Position numbers and translations under genes: made by a program | In this document: piece after piece, positions 48,545 to 61,070 of the stretch | Layout: each line of letters starts with the position of its first letter | Numbering within the stretch: the stretch's first letter is position 1 | Assembly: GCF_018294505.1 (NCBI RefSeq) | Contig: NC_057810.1 | Coordinates: 207,594,113 to 207,658,112, forward strand | Source: Triticum aestivum | Taxonomy: Eukaryota; Streptophyta; Magnoliopsida; Poales; Poaceae | Direction of reading: 5' to 3' | DNA: 64,000 nucleotides | Notes under the pieces: generated by a model | Told to the model about the DNA's origin: nothing | Seen by the model: the letters and a program-made list of their open reading frames with translations, nothing else | The model's database searches: none

Positions 48545-50744
48545 TCAGGCTTGGTCTTCAGTTGGTGGTGGTGTCCGGATAACTCCAAGAATGAAGGCTT
48601 CAGTTGATGTAGAGGGAGCTGGAGGAGTTGGTGCTGGAGCTGGTTGCCTTGGAGCTGTAGGAGATGTAGCTGGTGCAGATGATGTAGCTCTTGTGTCTGT
48701 CACAGGCACTGCAGCTGACCTCTGAGCTCTAGGCACTCTGGCAAATGCATCTGTGGTTGTCTTGCCCTTCCTCTCCTGCATGTCATCCTGCAACTGCTCC
48801 ACAAGTGACTGAATCTCAGTTACTTTGACATCAAGATCATAGAATTTTTGTTCCATGATCCTTTCCAGGCTCTCCTGGTTTTGAGTTAGGGTGGCCAACC
48901 CCTTCTCAATCCTCAGTGTTGATGCTATTAAGTAACCAAGCTGCTCCTGTTTGTTCTTCAAGAAATACTCAGATGCCTCCTCTTGAGTTGGCATCTTGGC
49001 AGCCTTCTCTTTCCTTGCTTTCTCCTTCTTCTCTTGAGCTTGCACTGATGATGGATCATTCTCATTCATGACAACTTGATTGTCCTCAAAGTGTGGATAG
49101 AGAGGAAAATATTCCTTATCCAACTGATACTTTCATGTGCCCATCTTTGAGTTAATCAACTCCTAAATCTGTGGGGCATATCCACAACTTCTCTTCTGAT
49201 CTGCTGCAGTCCTCTTAATGGTTTCTACCATAAGGCTCATGACCTTGAATTTCTGGGGCACATCAAAAATGTGAAGCATGTTAATTGCATGCCCTCTTAT
49301 CATGTTGTGGTCACCTGATTTGGGCAAAAGAGTGTGCCTTAAGATCCAGTTGATCATAGGTAGCCCTGACAGAAGAAAATGGACTGACCCAAACGAGAAA
49401 GTCTCAAGGGCTTTGTCTGGGATCTCTTTGTACATATGTGACATAGAATTGTGTCCCATCTTCTTCCTGGCATATACATCCAAATCATCTTCACTCTCCT
49501 TTGGGGCTTTGATCAGACTCCCATTCCTCTATGGTTGACTGATATCTTGTTCCTTCAGACATCCAAACTATCCTGCCATCTGGATAGAAGTGTGCTGTGG
49601 AGTAGAATTGCATAATGAGTTCATCATTCCAGTTGGTGAGCTTCTGCCCAACAAAATCTGCAACTCCACAAGCAATGAAACTGTCTTGCACTCTAGGATA
49701 GTGTTCTTCATTTTCCTTCATGTAGGTCCAGTCGACCCATCTCATATCACACACTATAGGCTTCTTGTCCAACAAGATTGTCTCATAGAAGTCCTGCTGC
49801 TCCTTGCTGTGGAACCTGTAATCTACAGCAGTCCTTCTCCTGGTGGCATATGGATCAGACAATCTCCATAGCCTCAACACTGAGTCTATCCTGATCTTCA
49901 TGTTCTCAGCCACAGGATGAGCATCATTATGGTCTGGAATCTTGGGTTTGAGCTTTCGTAGGACCTGCCCTTCTTCATATTCCTCAGCAGCAGCCTCAGG
50001 CATTGGGGCCTTGTTCTTCTCAGCTGCTGGTATACTCCTGGTATTTCTCTTTGGTGCAACCTTGGGCTTGGGGGCAGCTTTGGGTGCTTCTTTGGGCTTA
50101 GATGTTGCAGCCCCTGACTTTATTGCATCACCCATAAGCTTCTGTGCCTTTGGTGCTGGTGCAGCAACCTCTTCTTCCTCTTCCATCATGGAAGGTTGAC
50201 CAACAACTCTGGCCATGGTCTTCTTGACCCTTTTCTTCCTTTTCTTTCCTTCTGCAGCTGGCTCTTCAGGCATCTCAGGTACTTGAGTTGTTCCTCTGGC
50301 TTTAGACATTGGCTGTCTTCCTGCTGGCCTTTTGATCTTCATGCCTGGCTTTACTACAGTTGAACTGAGCACCTTCTTGAGCACTACCTTCTTGGAAGTA
50401 GCCTCATCTTCTGCTGCCACATAGTCCTCATCCTCTGAGTCTGAGGTTCTCTTCCTTCTAGCTCTTGTGGCTGTTCTGGGCAAATTGCTTGGAGTGCTTC
50501 TGCTCCCTTCATCTGAAGTACTTGAGGGACTAGTGCCCTCACTCATGTGAATCTGCTCTTCTTCCCTGTTCTGACTGTCACTATGGTCTGACATGCTGCA
50601 AATCACTGACTGCTGACCCTGTGAATAGTTATAGTTGAGACAGAGTGGATGAGAATCACAAAATGCAGAGATTTTTGCAAAAAAATGATTTAAAAACTTA
50701 GTTTTAGTTTCCACAGAAAGCATTTCCGATCTACTGATTTTCAA
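48545..50744 (-). pseudogene. extra ORF of element B
   Basis: The likely start is ATG at 50594 (MSDHSDSQNREEEQ). The first part is a long low-complexity region rich in Lys, Ala, Glu and Pro (KKRKKRVKKT, EEEEEVAAPAPKAQ) that looks nuclear and disordered. A globular domain follows (about 49870-49540) with FYETILLDKKPIVCDMRWVDW, NDELIMQFYSTAHF and GRIVWMSEGTRY, then an alpha-helical part and a coiled-coil-like Gln/Glu-rich tail with a Pro-rich end. A one-base frameshift lies near 49490, and two stops lie between 49160 and 49130. It is homologous to the extra ORF of element A. Its place (after gag, before the 3' LTR) is that of Sirevirus env-like ORFs, but I see no signal peptide or membrane segment. 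Confidence 0.75.
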
Positions 50745-50781
50745 ACTCGTTGATACCGAAGCAGTTTTGGAACCTAAACTA

Positions 50782-50956
50782 GTGATCTCGGTCAGACCGA
50801 GTCACAGTTCGGTGGCACCGAGACTGCTAGGGTTTCACAAAGTTCTAAAATCGGTCACACCAATTTGTAATTCTCGGTCAGACCGAGACTTACTAGTGCA
50901 ATGGCGTTAGCCAAATTGGTGGGACCGAGTTTTTTTAACTCAGTGGGTCCGAGATG
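50782..50956. repeat. internal palindrome cluster, element B (ORF-proximal)
   Basis: Five copies of the LTR motif family (TCGGTCAGACCGA, TCGGTGGCACCGA and variants) lie between the internal TATA box and the extra ORF start. Confidence 0.8.
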
Positions 50957-51287
50957 GTTTTGGCGGAAACCTAACCCTAAATTTTCGAATCACATCTATT
51001 CTAAGGATCACATTGACTAGATAGGAGTGTTTCAATCGTGGCAAGATGCATTACGAACACAATGTGCTGAGAATCAGATGAGGAAAGCACTATGATTGAG
51101 TTCATACCCTAGTTCGGCGGTGAACTCGCTACGGCGGCAACAACAAAGAAGAAATCCGTTGATGGCGGCGGAGACCAGCGACATGAGGCGGCTGGCGACG
51201 AAGTCGATGATCCGTAGACCTGGTAGGCAGAGCGAGCTACGCGCGGGTGAAGGGGTTTGGAGGAATTTCCAAATTTTTGCCCGTGAC

Positions 51288-51295
51288 TATATATA
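51288..51295 (-). promoter_or_regulatory. internal TATA box ahead of the extra ORF
   Basis: On the minus strand GGGCTATATATAGTC repeats the GGCTATATATA core of the LTR promoter. It lies about 700 bp upstream of ATG 50594 and directly after a palindrome cluster, copying the order seen in the LTR (array, TATA, leader). It may give the extra ORF its own transcript. Activity is inferred. Confidence 0.5.
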
Positions 51296-51299
51296 GCCC

Positions 51300-51475
51300 G
51301 ACACTGTTGGTGTGACCGAGTTGAACAACTCAGTGGCACCGAGATGCATAACTGTTAACAGTTACAGCAACTCGGTGTGACTGAAAAGTTCATATCGGTT
51401 GCACCGAGATTGAAAACCTAGATCGACTTAGTGATCTCGGTGGGACCGAAATGGAGGAATTGGTCAGACCGAGAA
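51300..51475. repeat. internal palindrome cluster, element B (upstream)
   Basis: About six copies of the same family (TTGGTGTGACCGA, TCAGTGGCACCGA, TCGGTGGGACCGA and variants) lie immediately upstream of the internal TATA box on the minus strand. Confidence 0.8.
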
Positions 51476-52349
51476 TCACAAAGAAGTTTTGGAAGTTTAA
51501 GTCTATGACGAATCGGGGACTCCAAGTGCTCCTCACACAAAGTGGTTCGAATCTGACTTGATCAAATTTTGTGATGTAGCATGAATAGAGTTTGAGATGA
51601 GAAAATCATAGATAGCTAGAGAAGGTTCTTAGGCATTCTTGTCCATCCACTTGGCCAAAGAAAAGGAAACCAATCAATCAAAACAACAAGTGGATGTCCT
51701 CGAATGAGTAAAGTATGCAACCAACATGCTCACACAATAAAGTGACAAATGAAATATGTGGCAAAGCATGCACAGCCAATTCTAGCATCTATCAAACAAT
51801 TGGCGATGACTAGGTCATCTATATATGAGTATATTGACTTAGGAGTCAAATGAGAACATTTGATCATAGGTCATACTCATCGTTTAAGCTCAAGTGGAGT
51901 TATCACTTTTACATAATGCATTGATGTGTTCACATCATAAGAGTTGCTTTGACTCAATTATTAGAGTTAAGCTCCCCCTAGATGTGAGATCCCCCCTTAG
52001 AGGGATGAACTAGCCTTGGGTTTTGTCGACGATGACTTCATGTAGGTGTTGAAGATGTGGATGCTCAATGTTGATGTAGATCTTTTGGAGCAATCCTTTG
52101 GAGTGAGTTACACTTTCAATACCCACACGGGTTAGTCCCACAAGGAACAAAACAAGAATATCCATAGACATAGAGTGATGCACACACAAGATGATGTCCA
52201 TGAAATCATTTGGTTACCTTGTCCCTTGCCTTACCAACATGAGGGTTTGTGACTCCTTTAACTAGTGCAAGATGTGGAAGTTGATTGCACTTGTTCTTGC
52301 CATAAAGATATGAGTGAAGAATGTTGGCGGAGTCACCCTCAAGAACTCT
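51476..52349 (-). other. element B spacer between gag and internal promoter
   Basis: No domain was recognised. One more AGGGGGAGC tract lies near 51972 on the minus strand. This is where pol would be expected in an autonomous relative, so the spacer is probably the scar of its loss. Confidence 0.5.
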
Positions 52350-54527
52350 CTAGTTCTTCTTCTTCGGGATCCACATCATCTTGATGGGAATCCTTGGAGT
52401 TGTAGTTGTACTTGATGAAGTAGAACTTGATGTAGTCTTGGGAACCCACTTGACCAAGGCCTTAGGTGCTTCTTCAAATGCATCAATCTCCTCTTGAAGC
52501 TTGTCTTTGCCCTTTTGGTCTTGTGGTGGAAGATCATCTTGAGCTTGTGTTCCCTTGAAAGAAGTAGGATCATACTTCTCTTGTTGAGGAACAAACTTCG
52601 TCTTGGGGTATTGATCTTCTTCCCACTCAACTCCATTGGCATTGAACTTTCGTTCAAAACCAACACCTTGATTCTTCCGGTGCCTTCCTTGCTTGCGTAC
52701 AATTCCCTCGAATTGCTTACTTCCGGCAAGGCTCTTGTATACACCTTTCTCTATAATTCCCTTCAATAAGATGTTTTCTTGCTCAAGTGTAACTTGGCTA
52801 AGAGAATCATTAGTGGAATCAATAGAACTACTAGAAGCAAAAATATTTGATTTAGCATTGTTATTGTTACTACTAGAGGAAGAATCTTTCTTGTTCTTGT
52901 TACTAGACTTGACTTGAGGCATGTAAGTTGATAAGAGTAAACACTTGGCAATATAAGAAGAACTTTTCTTGCGAAGATCATCATTGATTGCCTTTAAGAA
53001 CTCATGCTCTTGCTCAAGATTGAGCTTTTCAAAGCGTAACTTCTCATGAGCCCTTAAAAGTTCTCGATGATTTTCGAAGATAGTTTCATGAGCTAACTTA
53101 AGAGTGTTTAGTTCTTTAGTTAGAATCTCAATCTTCTCCTTATCATTGTCATTCGTTTTATCTTGTTTAGCATGATTAATTGACATTTCATCATAGTATT
53201 CATCACTAGAGTTGTCAATAAGTAAATCATCATCACCCAACAAGTCATCTTCATCACTATTGAAATCAACATACTCGGGATGTGTTACCTTTGGACCTTT
53301 GGCCATGAAGCATCTTCCAATTCCTTCATTTGGTGAGTCAAATATGTCGTAGGAGTTGGTTGGCACAAGTGCTAGACCGGCAACACCTTCATCTTGAGTA
53401 TGTTCGGAGTCGGAGTGATAGCTTATCTCGGAGTGATGTTCAGAGTCAGAACCGGATACCCATTCACCAACATGAGCTTGATGTCTTCGTTTTGTGTAGC
53501 TCTTTGATGACTTGTCCTTCCTTTCCGAATCTTTGCTTCCCCGTGAGGGTCTTCGGTCATAACGATCATCTCTACTCCTTCTCTCTCTTGGTGGTGATTC
53601 TTCTCTTCTACTTCTTCTTTTAGGAGAATCTTCTCTTCTTTTGTAGGGTGCCGTACACTCATTGGAATAGTGTCTGGGTCTCCCACAATTGTAGCAGTTG
53701 CGCTCTCGACTGGAAGATCTTTTGTCATTGTAGGACCTTGACTTAGAGCTTCTTTCTTTGCTTCTACTCTTGTAGAATTTGTTGAAATTCTTCACCATTA
53801 AGCTCAATTCTTCATTGAAGGTTTGTTTCTCACTTGATGATGTGGGGGCTTCACATGAGGCTTTGTAAGCACCACTTGACTTGTTGTGAAGTTCCTCCTT
53901 ATCCTTGAGTGACATCTCATGATCAACAATTCTACCAATGACCTCCGTTGGCTTGAGATTCTTGTAATTGGGCATCATTTGAATCAATGTGCACACGGTA
54001 TCATATTTTCCATCCAATGCTCTTAGGATCTTCTTGATGATGAATCTGTCGGTCATCTCTTCACTCCCTAAGCCGGCAATCTCATTTGTGATAAGAGCAA
54101 GCCTAGAGTACATTTCAGCGACACCTTCACCATCCTTCATTTTGAACTTGTCAAGCTGACTTTGGAGCACATCCAACTTGGATTCCTTGACGGAGTCGGT
54201 ACCTTAGTGCATATCAATCAAAGTGTCCCAAATTTCCTTTGCATTCTCAAGACGACTGATTTTGTTGAATTCTTCGGGGCACAATCCGTTGAAGATGATA
54301 TCACAAGCTTGAGCGTTGTATTGCAGCATCTTCAATTCTTCCGCATTAGCTTCACGGTTCGGCTCTCTCCCATCAAATAATTCACCTTGCAAGCCAATAC
54401 AAATAATAGCCCAAACGGCGGGGTTATGTCCGAGAATATGCATTTTCATCTTATGCTTCCAATTAGCAAAATTAGTTCCATCAAATTAAGGACCTCTACG
54501 GTGATAATTTCCCTCGCTAAACGCCAT
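52350..54527 (-). pseudogene. element B gag (copia type)
   Basis: The start at 54527 (MAFSEGNYH) is followed by the copia gag core (FDGTNFANWKHKMKMHILG, ENAKEIWDTLIDMH) and then LDVLQSQLDKFKMKDGEGV. In the middle is a CCHC knuckle CYNCGRPRHYSNEC, followed by an Arg/Ser-rich basic stretch. The C-terminal part has a helical segment near 53100 (LRAHEKLRFEKLNLEQEHEF). Two in-frame stops (about 54487 and about 54206) break the N-terminal part. From 54176 the frame is open for 608 codons and then stops without protease. Gag packages the RNA into particles. The long open C-terminal portion suggests recent selection or youth. Confidence 0.9.
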
Positions 54528-54597
54528 ACTCTCCTAGGTTGTGAAACCAAGGCTATGACCACCAAAATCTATGGAAATCAAAGCAAATGGAGACCAA

Positions 54598-54610
54598 AGC
54601 TCTGATATCA
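54598..54610 (-). other. element B primer binding site
   Basis: On the minus strand TGATATCAGAGCT follows two bases after the LTR end. It is the initiator tRNA-Met site TGGTATCAGAGC with one change. Confidence 0.85.
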
Positions 54611-54612
54611 CT

Positions 54613-56299
54613 TGTAGGACCTTGAAGTATGTCTAGAGGGGGGGGTGATTAGACTACTTGACCAATTAAAAACTTAACCTTTTCCCAATTTTAGAGTTTG
54701 ACAGATTTTAGCAACTTTGGACAAGTCAAGCAATCATCACACAAATCAAGCAAGCATGCAAAGAGTATATAGGCAGCGGAAATTAAAGCATGCAACTTGC
54801 AAGAAAGTAAAGGGAAGGGTTTGGAGGATTCAAACGCAGTTGGAGACACGGATGTTTTTGGCGTGGTTCCGATAGGTGGTGCTATCGTACATCCACGTTG
54901 ATGGAGACTTGAACCCACGAAGGGTAACGGTTGCGTGAGTCCATGGAGGGATCCACCCAAGAAGGGTCCACGAAGAAGCAACCTTGTCTATCCCACCATG
55001 GCCGTCGCCCACGAAGGACTTGCCTCACTAGCGGTAGATCTTCACGAAGTAGGCGATCTCCTTGCCCTTACAAACTCCTTGGTTCAAGTCCACAATCTTT
55101 GTCGGAGGCTCCCAAGTGACACCTAGCCAATCTAGGAGACACCACTCTCCAAGAAGTAACAAATGGTGCATTGATGATGAACTCCTTGCTCTTGTGCTTC
55201 AAATGATAGTCTCCCCAACACTCAACTATCTCTCATAGGATTTGGATCTGGTGGAAAGAAGATTTGAGTGGAAAGCAACTTGGGGAAGGCTAGAGATCAA
55301 GATTCATATGGTAGGAATGGAATATCTTGGTCTCAACACATGAGTAGCTGTTTCTCTCTCAGAACTGGTAAGTTGGAAGTGTAGGTTTGTTCTGATGGCT
55401 CTCTCCACGAATGAAGAGGAGGTGGAGGGGTATATATAGCCTCCACACAAAATCTAACCATTACACACAATTTACCAATCTCGGTGGGACCGAATCAACA
55501 AACTCGGTCAGACCGATTTAGTAAACCTAGTGACCGTTAGGATTTTCGGTGGGACCGAAATGCAACTCGGTAGGACCGATATGGTTAGGGTTAGGGCATA
55601 ACGTAATCTTGGTGAGACCGATTACACAAACTCGGTGAGACCGATTTTGGTAATTAGCTAACCAGAGAGTTGGTCAGGTAAACTCGGTGGGACCGATTTG
55701 CTCATTTTGGTGAGACCGAAATGTTACAAAAGGGAAACAGAGAGTTTACATTGCAATCTCGGTGGGACCGATCGCTCAGTTCGGTTAGACCGAAACGTTA
55801 CGAAGGGAAACAGAGAGATTACAATCCCATCTCGATGAGATCAAGATCCCTATCGGTGAGACCGATTTGCCTAGGATTTTTGGCAGTGGCTATGACATCT
55901 GAACTCGGTGGCGCCGGATAGAAAGAATCGGTGTGACCGATTTTGGCTTTAGGTTTAGGTCATATGTGGATGTGAGAAAGTAGTTGAGGGTTTTGGAGCA
56001 TATCACTAAGCACATGAAGCAAGAGGCTCATTAAGCAACACCTCATCCCTCCTTGATAGTATTGGCTTTTCCTATAGACTCAATGTGATCTTGGATCACT
56101 GAAACATAAAATGAAGAGTCTTGAGCTTTTGAGCTTGAGCCAATTCTTTGTCCTTGATATTTTGAGGGATCCACTTTCATCATCCATGCCATGCCATTCA
56201 TTGGGCTTTCCTGAAATATATGTCTTGGAATAGCATTAGCTCATTGAGCTATATGTTGTTATGAATTACCAAAACCACCTAGGGATAGTTGCACTTTCA
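54613..56299 (-). repeat. element B LTR, right copy (its 5' LTR)
   Basis: Plus-strand ends are TGTAGGACC and GCACTTTCA, with intact TG...CA. The palindrome array is at 55481-55943 and the TATA box at 55431-55438. It differs from the left copy by scattered substitutions and one poly-G length change. Confidence 0.9.
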
Positions 56300-57168
56300 G
56301 ATACATGCAAACAACCCATGTCCATTGTGGATCTAGATGCCTGTGTTCAAGGAGAGAACGAGTCAACAACTCATTGGGTGCACCGGGTTTCAGAAGTCCT
56401 GCATTCGTTGGACCGCATCAGTGCTGACACAACAATTGTAACACTGGAGCATAATTGCCAGTTTAAGTCACTGAAGATGAAGTTGGGACGGCTCAAGCAT
56501 CACTACAATGATATGGGCACACTCATGGCAGCTCTGGTTAAATATGCTGACTCAGATAATACCAAAGATCCTGATTCTGACGAAGAGAGGCAGGAGAAGG
56601 GAAAGAAGAATGCCGGTTCAAAGGGATAGAATAATCAGACAAGCCATGGGAACAATGGTAAGCGTAAAGCGGATAATTCAGATTTTGTGGCTAACACCAA
56701 TGTGCAGGGCAACGCGCAGCGTCGTAAGGGTAAACCGCTGCAGCGTGGTGGAGGCATGAATCTGGAGCGTCTGTTAAACCGGCCCTGCCCAAAGCACGTG
56801 ACAAAGGAGGTTCCAGCAACACACCTTTGGAAGGATTGTTTCATTATGAAGGAGTTCAAAAACTCTGATCTCTTCCGGTATGATCAGGGTCCGTCCGGCG
56901 GTTCAGGTCCAGGTTTCCACGGGCCGAGTTACGGTGGCGGCGGTTCAAACTCTGGATTTCAGAATAATCAGGGCAATTAGAGCAACCAAGGTGGTATCAA
57001 CCAGCAGAACAATCAGGGGAATCAGCAGCAATTAGGTTTTCAGAGTCACCCAAAGCAGTTGAATGGCGGGCAGTATCATGTTTCTACTACTAGTTTGTGT
57101 AAGCACGATCAGAAGCTTCACTAGAGGGCAGTTAATGCTGTTGAACCGGCAGTACCCTGTTACTTGCG
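56300..57168 (+). pseudogene. Gypsy-2 gag, 3' part
   Basis: It resumes the interrupted frame with TCKQPMSIVDLDACVQGE and LKMKLGRLKHHYNDMG, then a Lys/Gly/Asn-rich tail (GPSGGSGPGFHGPSYGGGG). Stops occur at about 56628, 56979 and 57122. A short Cys-His motif (CPKH ... HLWKDC) is a remnant of the nucleocapsid region. Confidence 0.85.
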
Positions 57169-60100
57169 GTGGTCCGAGCAGCCCATTGTGTGGAGCAGGG
57201 AGGATCATCCGCCCAGATTGATAATCCGGGTCATCTGGCTTTAGTGGTGGCACCTCAGGTGGGAGGCTATAAATTCACCAAAGTACTCATGGATGGAGGG
57301 AGCAGTATCAACATCCTGTATTATGAAACCTTTTGTCGCATGGGATTGACAGACAAGAATCTTAAACCGTCGAACACTGTCTTTCACGGTGTAGTACCAG
57401 GTAAATCGGCATATCCTGTTGGCAAGATAGCTTTGGAGGTTGTGTTTGGTGATGAGCATGACTCCAGGTCTGAAACATTGACCTTTGAAGTGGTGAAAAT
57501 CCAGAGCCCATATCATGCCCTGTTTGGATGGCCGGCTTACGCGAAGTTCATGGCGAGGCCCTGCTATATTTATTTACAGCTCAAAATGCCGGGTCATAAG
57601 GGGACCATCACAGTACACAGAAGTCGTAAGATCGCTTTGGATTGCGAGGAGGGTGATGCGGCCTATGCTGAGTCGGTTTGTGCCACAGAGGAGTTGAAGT
57701 TCTACAAAGACAATGTTGATCCGGCAGACATGACCCCTCTGAAGAAGCCCACCATTGAGCATGACCCGACCCTGAAGTTCAAACCGGCTGATGAGACTAA
57801 ACTTGTTGATTTCATTCCTGGCGATTCATCCAAATAGTTTAGTATCAGCACCAATCTGGATCCAAAATAGGAAAGCGCGCTCATCGAGTTCATCCAGGAG
57901 AACCGGGACATTTTTGCATGGAAGCCTTCTGACATGCCAGGTGTACCGAGGGAACTCGCTGAGCACACTCTCAATATTGATCCCAAGTTTAAACCGGTCA
58001 AGCAGTTTCTTCGCCACTTTAACGAGGAAAGACGTAAGGCCATCGGTGAGGAGGTAGCCCAGCTGTTGGCTGCTGGGTTCATCGTTGAAGTGTTTCACCC
58101 TGAGTGGTTGGCTAATTGCTGGTTCTTAAGAAACACAGCACTTGGCGCATGTGTGTGGACTACACAGACTTGAACAAAGCTTGTCTGACAGATCCTTTTG
58201 CTCTCCGGCGTATTGATCAGATCATTGATGCGACGGCGGGTTGAGAGCGTTTGAGTTTCTTAGATGCTTATTCTGGTTATCATCAGATCAAAATGGCAGT
58301 TAAGGACCAGGAGAATACAACCTTCATCACTCCCTTTGGAGCCTTCTGCTATGTTTCTATGCCCTTTGGGCTCAAGAGTGCCCAGGCGATTTATCAACGC
58401 TGTGTGCAGAATTGTCTTCACACTCAGATTGGGCGCAATGTTCATGCATATGTGGATGACATTGTAGTAAAATCCAGGAAGAAGGAGACATTGATAGATG
58501 ATCTCAAAGAGACCTTTGACAATCTTCGGGTTTATAAGATGATGCTCAATCCAGACAAGTGTGTTTTTGGTGTTCCGGCAGGCAAGCTCTTAGGCTTTCT
58601 AGTGTCAAATAGAGGCATTGAAGCTAATCCGAAAAAGATCAAAGAGATTACATCATTGGCGAAACCGGCGTGTATCAATGATGTTCAGCGCCTGGCAGGT
58701 CGAACTGCAGCCTTGAGCCGGTTTATCAGCCGTTTGGGAGAGAAGGCAATTCCTCTGTATCAAATGTTGAAGAAAATAGACACTTTTGTCTGGAGTGACA
58801 CAGCTGATGCGGCGTTTGAGGACCTGAAGAGGCAGTTGGTTGAACCGCCGGTCCTTGCTGCTCCGGTTGGCAAGGAGCCCTTATTGTTGTACGTGGCTGC
58901 CAATGCCCGTTCTGTCAGCATGGCAATTGTGGTTGAGCGCAAGGAGGCCGGGAAGGAATATCTGGTTCAACAGCCAGTTTACTATATCAGTGAGGTGCTC
59001 ATCGAGTCAAAGCAAAGATATCCGCATTGGCAGAAGCTGGTGTATGGGGTTTTTATGGCGAGTCGGAAGCTTAAGCAATACTTTCAAGGCCATCCCATTA
59101 CAGTGGTCAGTTTTGCTCCTTTGGGCGATATCATTTAGAACAGGGAGGCAACTGGCCGGGTTGCAAAGTGGGCAATTGAGCTTGGTCCACACGGGTTGAA
59201 GTATATGCCTCGGACAGCCATCAAGTCTCAGGCGCTTGTTGACTTCATCAATGATTGGACCGAGTTGCAGGCACCAGAAGACAAACCGGATAACACATAC
59301 TAGACTATCCACTTCGACAGATCCAGGCAATTGGAGGGCTCGGGGGCTGGAGTTGTCCTTACTTCCCCTCGAGGTGATAAAATTCGATATGTTCTCCGCT
59401 TAATGTTTCCTTGTACTAACAATGCAGCTGAGTACGAGGCCTTACTCCACGGGCTCCGAGTGGCCAAGGAAATGAATTTAAGCCGGGTAAGATGTTTTGG
59501 AGACTCTGATCTGGTGGCTCAGCAAGTTTCTGGCACTTGGGATTCTAAGGATCCACTCATGGCGGCTTACATACGTGAGGTGGATATTGTGGCGGGTCAC
59601 TTCAAGGGTTATCAGGTTGAGCATATTGATCGACGCAAAAATGAAGCAGCAGATGCTTTAAGCCAGCTGGGATCTCAGCATAAACCGGTACCACCCAATA
59701 CCTTTTTAGATATCTTGCATAACCCGTCTGTTAAGTTGTCTACAGAGGAGGATTTAGCTGTTCCTGATCCGGAGGCCCAACTGGTAGCCGCTTTACATGT
59801 AATTCTGGATTGGACGGTTCCATATTTGGCGTATATGAACCGGGGCAAGCTACCAGAAGATGAAGTTCTAGCCAGACAGATAGTCCGGCGATCAAAGTCC
59901 ATGGTTATTCACAATGGCGAGTTACACCACTGCAGTGTTTCAGGCATATTCCAGCGTTGTGTCTCTCCTGAAGAGGGACAAGAGATTCTGCATGAGATCC
60001 ATGAAGGAGATTGTGCTCACCATGCCGGTTCAAAGTCCTTGGTGGCTAAAGCTTTTCGTCATGGTTTCTACTGGTTGACAGCTCATGCTGATGCGGAGGA

Positions 60101-61070
60101 TCTGGTAAAGCGGGGTGACGCTTGTCAGAAGTTTTCACGCCGAGCTCATGTTCCGGCTCAAGAGCCATGGATGATTCCAATCACTTGGCCGTTTTCTACT
60201 TGGGGGCTTGATATGGTGGGACCTTTTAAGCGATCCAAGGATAAGAAGACCCACATGTTGGTGGCGGTTGACAAGTTCACAAAATGGGTTGAAGCGGAGC
60301 TCGTAAGCAAGTGTGACGCAGCCACGACAATTCAATTTATCAAGAAAGTGATCTTCCGCTTTGGCTTTGCACACAACATCATCACGGATAATGGCACAAA
60401 CCTTTCTAAAGGTGAGATGGAGGATTTCTGTCAAAGAGAGCATATCCGGCTTGATGTGTCGTCAGTAGCACACCCCCAATCCAACGGACAAGCTGAGAGA
60501 GCAAATCAGGAAATCTTAAAGGGTATCAAACCCCGACTTATGGTTCCTTTGAAGTGGACGCTGGGTTGTTGGGTGGAAGAATTACCTTCTGTGTTATGGA
60601 GCATCAACACCACCCCCAATAGATCAACGGGTTACACACCTTTCTTCATGGTTTATGAGGCAGAGGCGGTCCTCCCAAGTGATATTCGTCATGACTCGCC
60701 CCGGGTTGCCAATTATGTTGAAGCAGACAACGAACAAGCACGCCAGGAGGCATTGGACCTGTTAGATGAAAAACGGGACATGGCTTTGGCTCGTTCGGCG
60801 GTTTATCAGCAAGACCTGCGGTGTTATCACAGCCGCCGAGTCAAGACAAGAACCTTTCAAGAAGGCAACTTGGTGCTTCGGCTCATCCAGGATCAGACCG
60901 ATATGCACAAGTTATCCCCCCCTTGGGAAGGACCCTTTGTGGTTAGCAAGAATCTGCATAATGGATCATACTACCTCATTGATGTTCGAGAGCACGCAGA
61001 CTCACGCAAATCTGAGGAGGAGACCCGGCAGCCCTGGAACATAGCTCTCCTTCGGCCTTACTACACCTGA
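57169..61070 (+). pseudogene. Gypsy-2 pol: protease, RT, RNase H x2, integrase
   Basis: The protease box is LMDGGSSINILY (57289). Stops at 57835 and 57868 precede the RT N-terminus (FIQENRDIFAWKPSDMPG). A frameshift near 58115 and a stop at 58242 follow. The RT core has LDAYSGYHQIKM and the catalytic YVDD (about 58450). The first RNase H is degenerate (LYVAANARSVSMAIVV). After stops at 59137 and 59301 a second RNase H follows (EGSGAGVVL, NNAAEYEALLHGL, GDSDLVAQQV). The integrase, in the open frame 59331-61070, has its HH-CC finger with the first Cys replaced by Gly (RGDACQKF), then GLDMVGPF, ITDNGTNLSKGEM and HPQSNGQAERANQE (DDE core), with no chromodomain seen. Two RNase H regions and no chromodomain fit Tat elements. 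Confidence 0.9.

Larger units (their letters stand above)
46332..56299 (-). mobile_element. element B: complete Sirevirus-like copia element without pol
   Basis: Two LTRs of about 1.69 kb flank an interior with PBS, a copia-type gag, an extra ORF and polypurine tracts, all on the minus strand. Target duplications are GATAT (46327-46331) and GATAC (56300-56304). Excising the element rejoins the Gypsy-2 gag frame. No protease, reverse transcriptase, RNase H or integrase is present, so it must rely on partners. The LTRs are very similar to each other, which suggests a recent insertion. Confidence 0.9.

Noticed and set aside
51096..51339. 66- and 76-codon open frames
   Set aside because: They lie in the leader after the internal TATA box of element B, have no domain, and are open on both strands.
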